Assembly (NCBI GenBank): GCA_028688235.1
Contig: JAQTYP010000208.1
Location: 1-6,413 of the forward strand
Origin: Methylomonas sp.
GTDB taxonomy: Bacteria > Pseudomonadota > Gammaproteobacteria > Methylococcales > Methylomonadaceae
Direction: 5' to 3'
Length of the DNA: 6,413 nt
Part shown: positions 5,433 through 6,413 of the stretch, one piece after another
Layout of the letters: every line of letters begins with the position of its first letter
Position numbering within the stretch: the stretch's first letter is position 1
Made by a program: the position numbers and the translations under genes
The notes under the pieces: generated by a model
Databases searched by the model: none
The model's input: the letters and a program-made list of their open reading frames with translations, nothing else
What the model was told of the DNA's origin: nothing

Positions 5433-6413
5433 ATGAAGGTATTTCCTCAGGGTAGTTTTCGTCCGCCGGCCTCATTCAATTCAATAGAAGATAGCCTCAT
5501 CATACACAAACATGATGGGAGTCAAAATAATAGACATTTGGTCATTTTTGTACATGGACTGGGTGGAAGGAGATACGGCGATAATAGTACTTGGGGATTT
5601 TTTCCAACTTTTATTTTTGAAGATTTCCCAAAATATGATATTGGTCTCTATGCGTTTCGTTCCGCATTTGGACGGATGAAATTTTGGCGTTCTGTTCCAG
5701 TAGATAGAGAAGCCCAAGTTTTAGCGGATACAATCAAAACTCTAATTCGTAACAATACTTATGACTTTGTTGTTCTGATCGGCCATAGTCTTGGTGGACT
5801 CCTTTGTAAAGGAGCAGTTAGCTGCCTTTTCAACAGTCAACGGCGTAATTTTCCAGTCTCAGATATTGTTATGATGGCAACTCCACAGCTTGGTTCACTT
5901 CGAGTTCCAGGATTTTTGAGATGGCTGACAACGGATGCACGAGTTTTAAGAGCTCATAGTGATTTTATTGAAAAATTGGTTATAGATTTTCAAACCAAGT
6001 TTCATTGCACTATAGACCCTCCTTTGGACGATAAGGTCCATCTTAGGATTTGGTCCGTAGTAGCCGCTGCAGATTTTTGGGTTGACCCACTAAGCGCAGG
6101 AATAGGAGTTATGGAATCTCAAAAACTAACTGTTTCTGGAGGTCATACCGAAATTGTTAAGCCAGACGATAAGAACTCGGATGCGTATATTTTTGTTCAT
6201 TCTTGTTTAAAAGAAGCACTCAAGCCTCGGCCAGTTTTATTTCGAACTGAAAATTGTAGACCTACTGAGTATAGCGAGTTAAGTGATCTTCATGATTTTG
6301 CGTCTCAATTCTTTTCAGAGCCAATATCGAATTTGAGAACGATGCAAGATTGGTGGAAAGTAAACGACACTATTTTTCAAACAATTGAACGTATAAGCAA
6401 ATCAAACGGCAGG
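5433..6413 (+). CDS. Serine alpha/beta hydrolase, lipase/PGAP1-like N-terminal domain (3' end outside window)
   Basis: An open frame runs 327 codons from ATG 5433 to the window edge with no stop. AAAGG nine bases upstream supports the start. Residues 36-45 (LVIFVHGLGG) form the oxyanion-hole strand and turn. GHSLGG at 117-122 is the nucleophile elbow, with Ser119. MMATPQLGS (147-155) is the strand after it, common in lipases and PGAP1/DUF676-like esterases. D214 in VAAADFWVDP is a likely triad acid, and H238 in SGGHTEIVKP the likely base; GGH..IVKP is characteristic of this subgroup. There is no signal peptide or membrane segment, so it is cytosolic. The fold should end near residue 265, yet the frame continues with a Trp- and acid-containing region (DLHDFASQFF, MQDWWKVND), so a second domain is likely. 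Such hydrolases are often N-terminal effectors of NACHT/STAND-type defence proteins; that is inference here. Confidence 0.85.
   Translation, partial: MKVFPQGSFRPPASFNSIEDSLIIHKHDGSQNNRHLVIFVHGLGGRRYGDNSTWGFFPTFIFEDFPKYDIGLYAFRSAFGRMKFWRSVPVDREAQVLADTIKTLIRNNTYDFVVLIGHSLGGLLCKGAVSCLFNSQRRNFPVSDIVMMATPQLGSLRVPGFLRWLTTDARVLRAHSDFIEKLVIDFQTKFHCTIDPPLDDKVHLRIWSVVAAADFWVDPLSAGIGVMESQKLTVSGGHTEIVKPDDKNSDAYIFVHSCLKEALKPRPVLFRTENCRPTEYSELSDLHDFASQFFSEPISNLRTMQDWWKVNDTIFQTIERISKSNGR

Larger units (their letters stand above)
3454..6413. mobile_element. Left end of a tRNA-Thr-integrated genomic island (continues past window)
   Basis: The boundary is the tRNA-Thr 3' fragment at 3454-3497. Integration into a tRNA gene normally leaves an intact tRNA at one end and a 3' fragment at the other, with the element lying between them. 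The fragment reads on the minus strand, so its host-side flank is to the left and the element to the right. In agreement, base composition drops right of the scar, and the content changes from core genes to toxin-antitoxin modules, a pseudogene and a hydrolase. No integrase, excisionase, transposase or intact tRNA is visible here; these would be expected at the far end. Element class (phage, ICE or satellite) cannot be told. Confidence 0.65.

Noticed and set aside
5481..5717. A 78-codon minus-strand frame
   Set aside because: It is antisense to the hydrolase gene, which has the catalytic motifs and a ribosome binding site.
3498..6413. CRISPR array, insertion sequence or integrase gene in the island part
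   Set aside because: No regular spaced repeats, no transposase motif or terminal inverted repeats, and no tyrosine recombinase motifs were seen in any frame.

Overview
The window joins two kinds of DNA. The left half (about 1-3450) is ordinary, fairly GC-rich bacterial chromosome. It holds the 3' part of surE, then pcm one base later, then a 733-codon membrane-bound diguanylate cyclase. The surE-pcm pair points to a proteobacterium, most likely a gammaproteobacterium. The Thr tRNA fragment at 3454-3497 closely resembles my recollection of E. coli thrW, which agrees. A genus cannot be fixed; a methanotroph-like relative is only an impression.

The change comes at 3454-3497. There the minus strand carries only the 3' half of a tRNA-Thr(CGT), from the anticodon loop to the encoded CCA, with no 5' half behind it. 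This is the typical scar of an element that integrated into a tRNA gene using a tyrosine recombinase. The geometry puts the element to the right of the scar, with an intact tRNA-Thr and probably an integrase gene beyond the window. Everything right of the scar is visibly more AT-rich and has accessory gene content, as expected of a genomic island.

The island part reads as follows. (i) At 3498-3686 there is no convincing gene; an ATTACAC word occurs three times near the scar. (ii) At 3687-4563, minus strand, there is a compact operon: a ribbon-helix-helix antitoxin, a PIN-domain toxin and a 71-residue protein of unknown function. (iii) A 190-base divergent region carries two TATAAT boxes, one per direction. 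(iv) At 4754-5059, plus strand, there is a Phd/YefM antitoxin cut short by an in-frame amber codon; its lost C-terminal tail is still readable. (v) At 5046 to about 5346 lies its former PIN toxin partner, broken by a frameshift and several stops. (vi) From 5433 to the window end runs an open reading frame for a serine alpha/beta hydrolase of the lipase/PGAP1-like kind, still open after 327 codons.

The left genes act in stress survival and repair (SurE nucleotidase, isoaspartyl repair) and in c-di-GMP signalling. The right side is island maintenance and possibly defence: one apparently intact toxin-antitoxin operon, one decayed module, and a hydrolase that could be the N-terminal effector of a larger protein. 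The defence role is inference; the rest of that gene is not visible.
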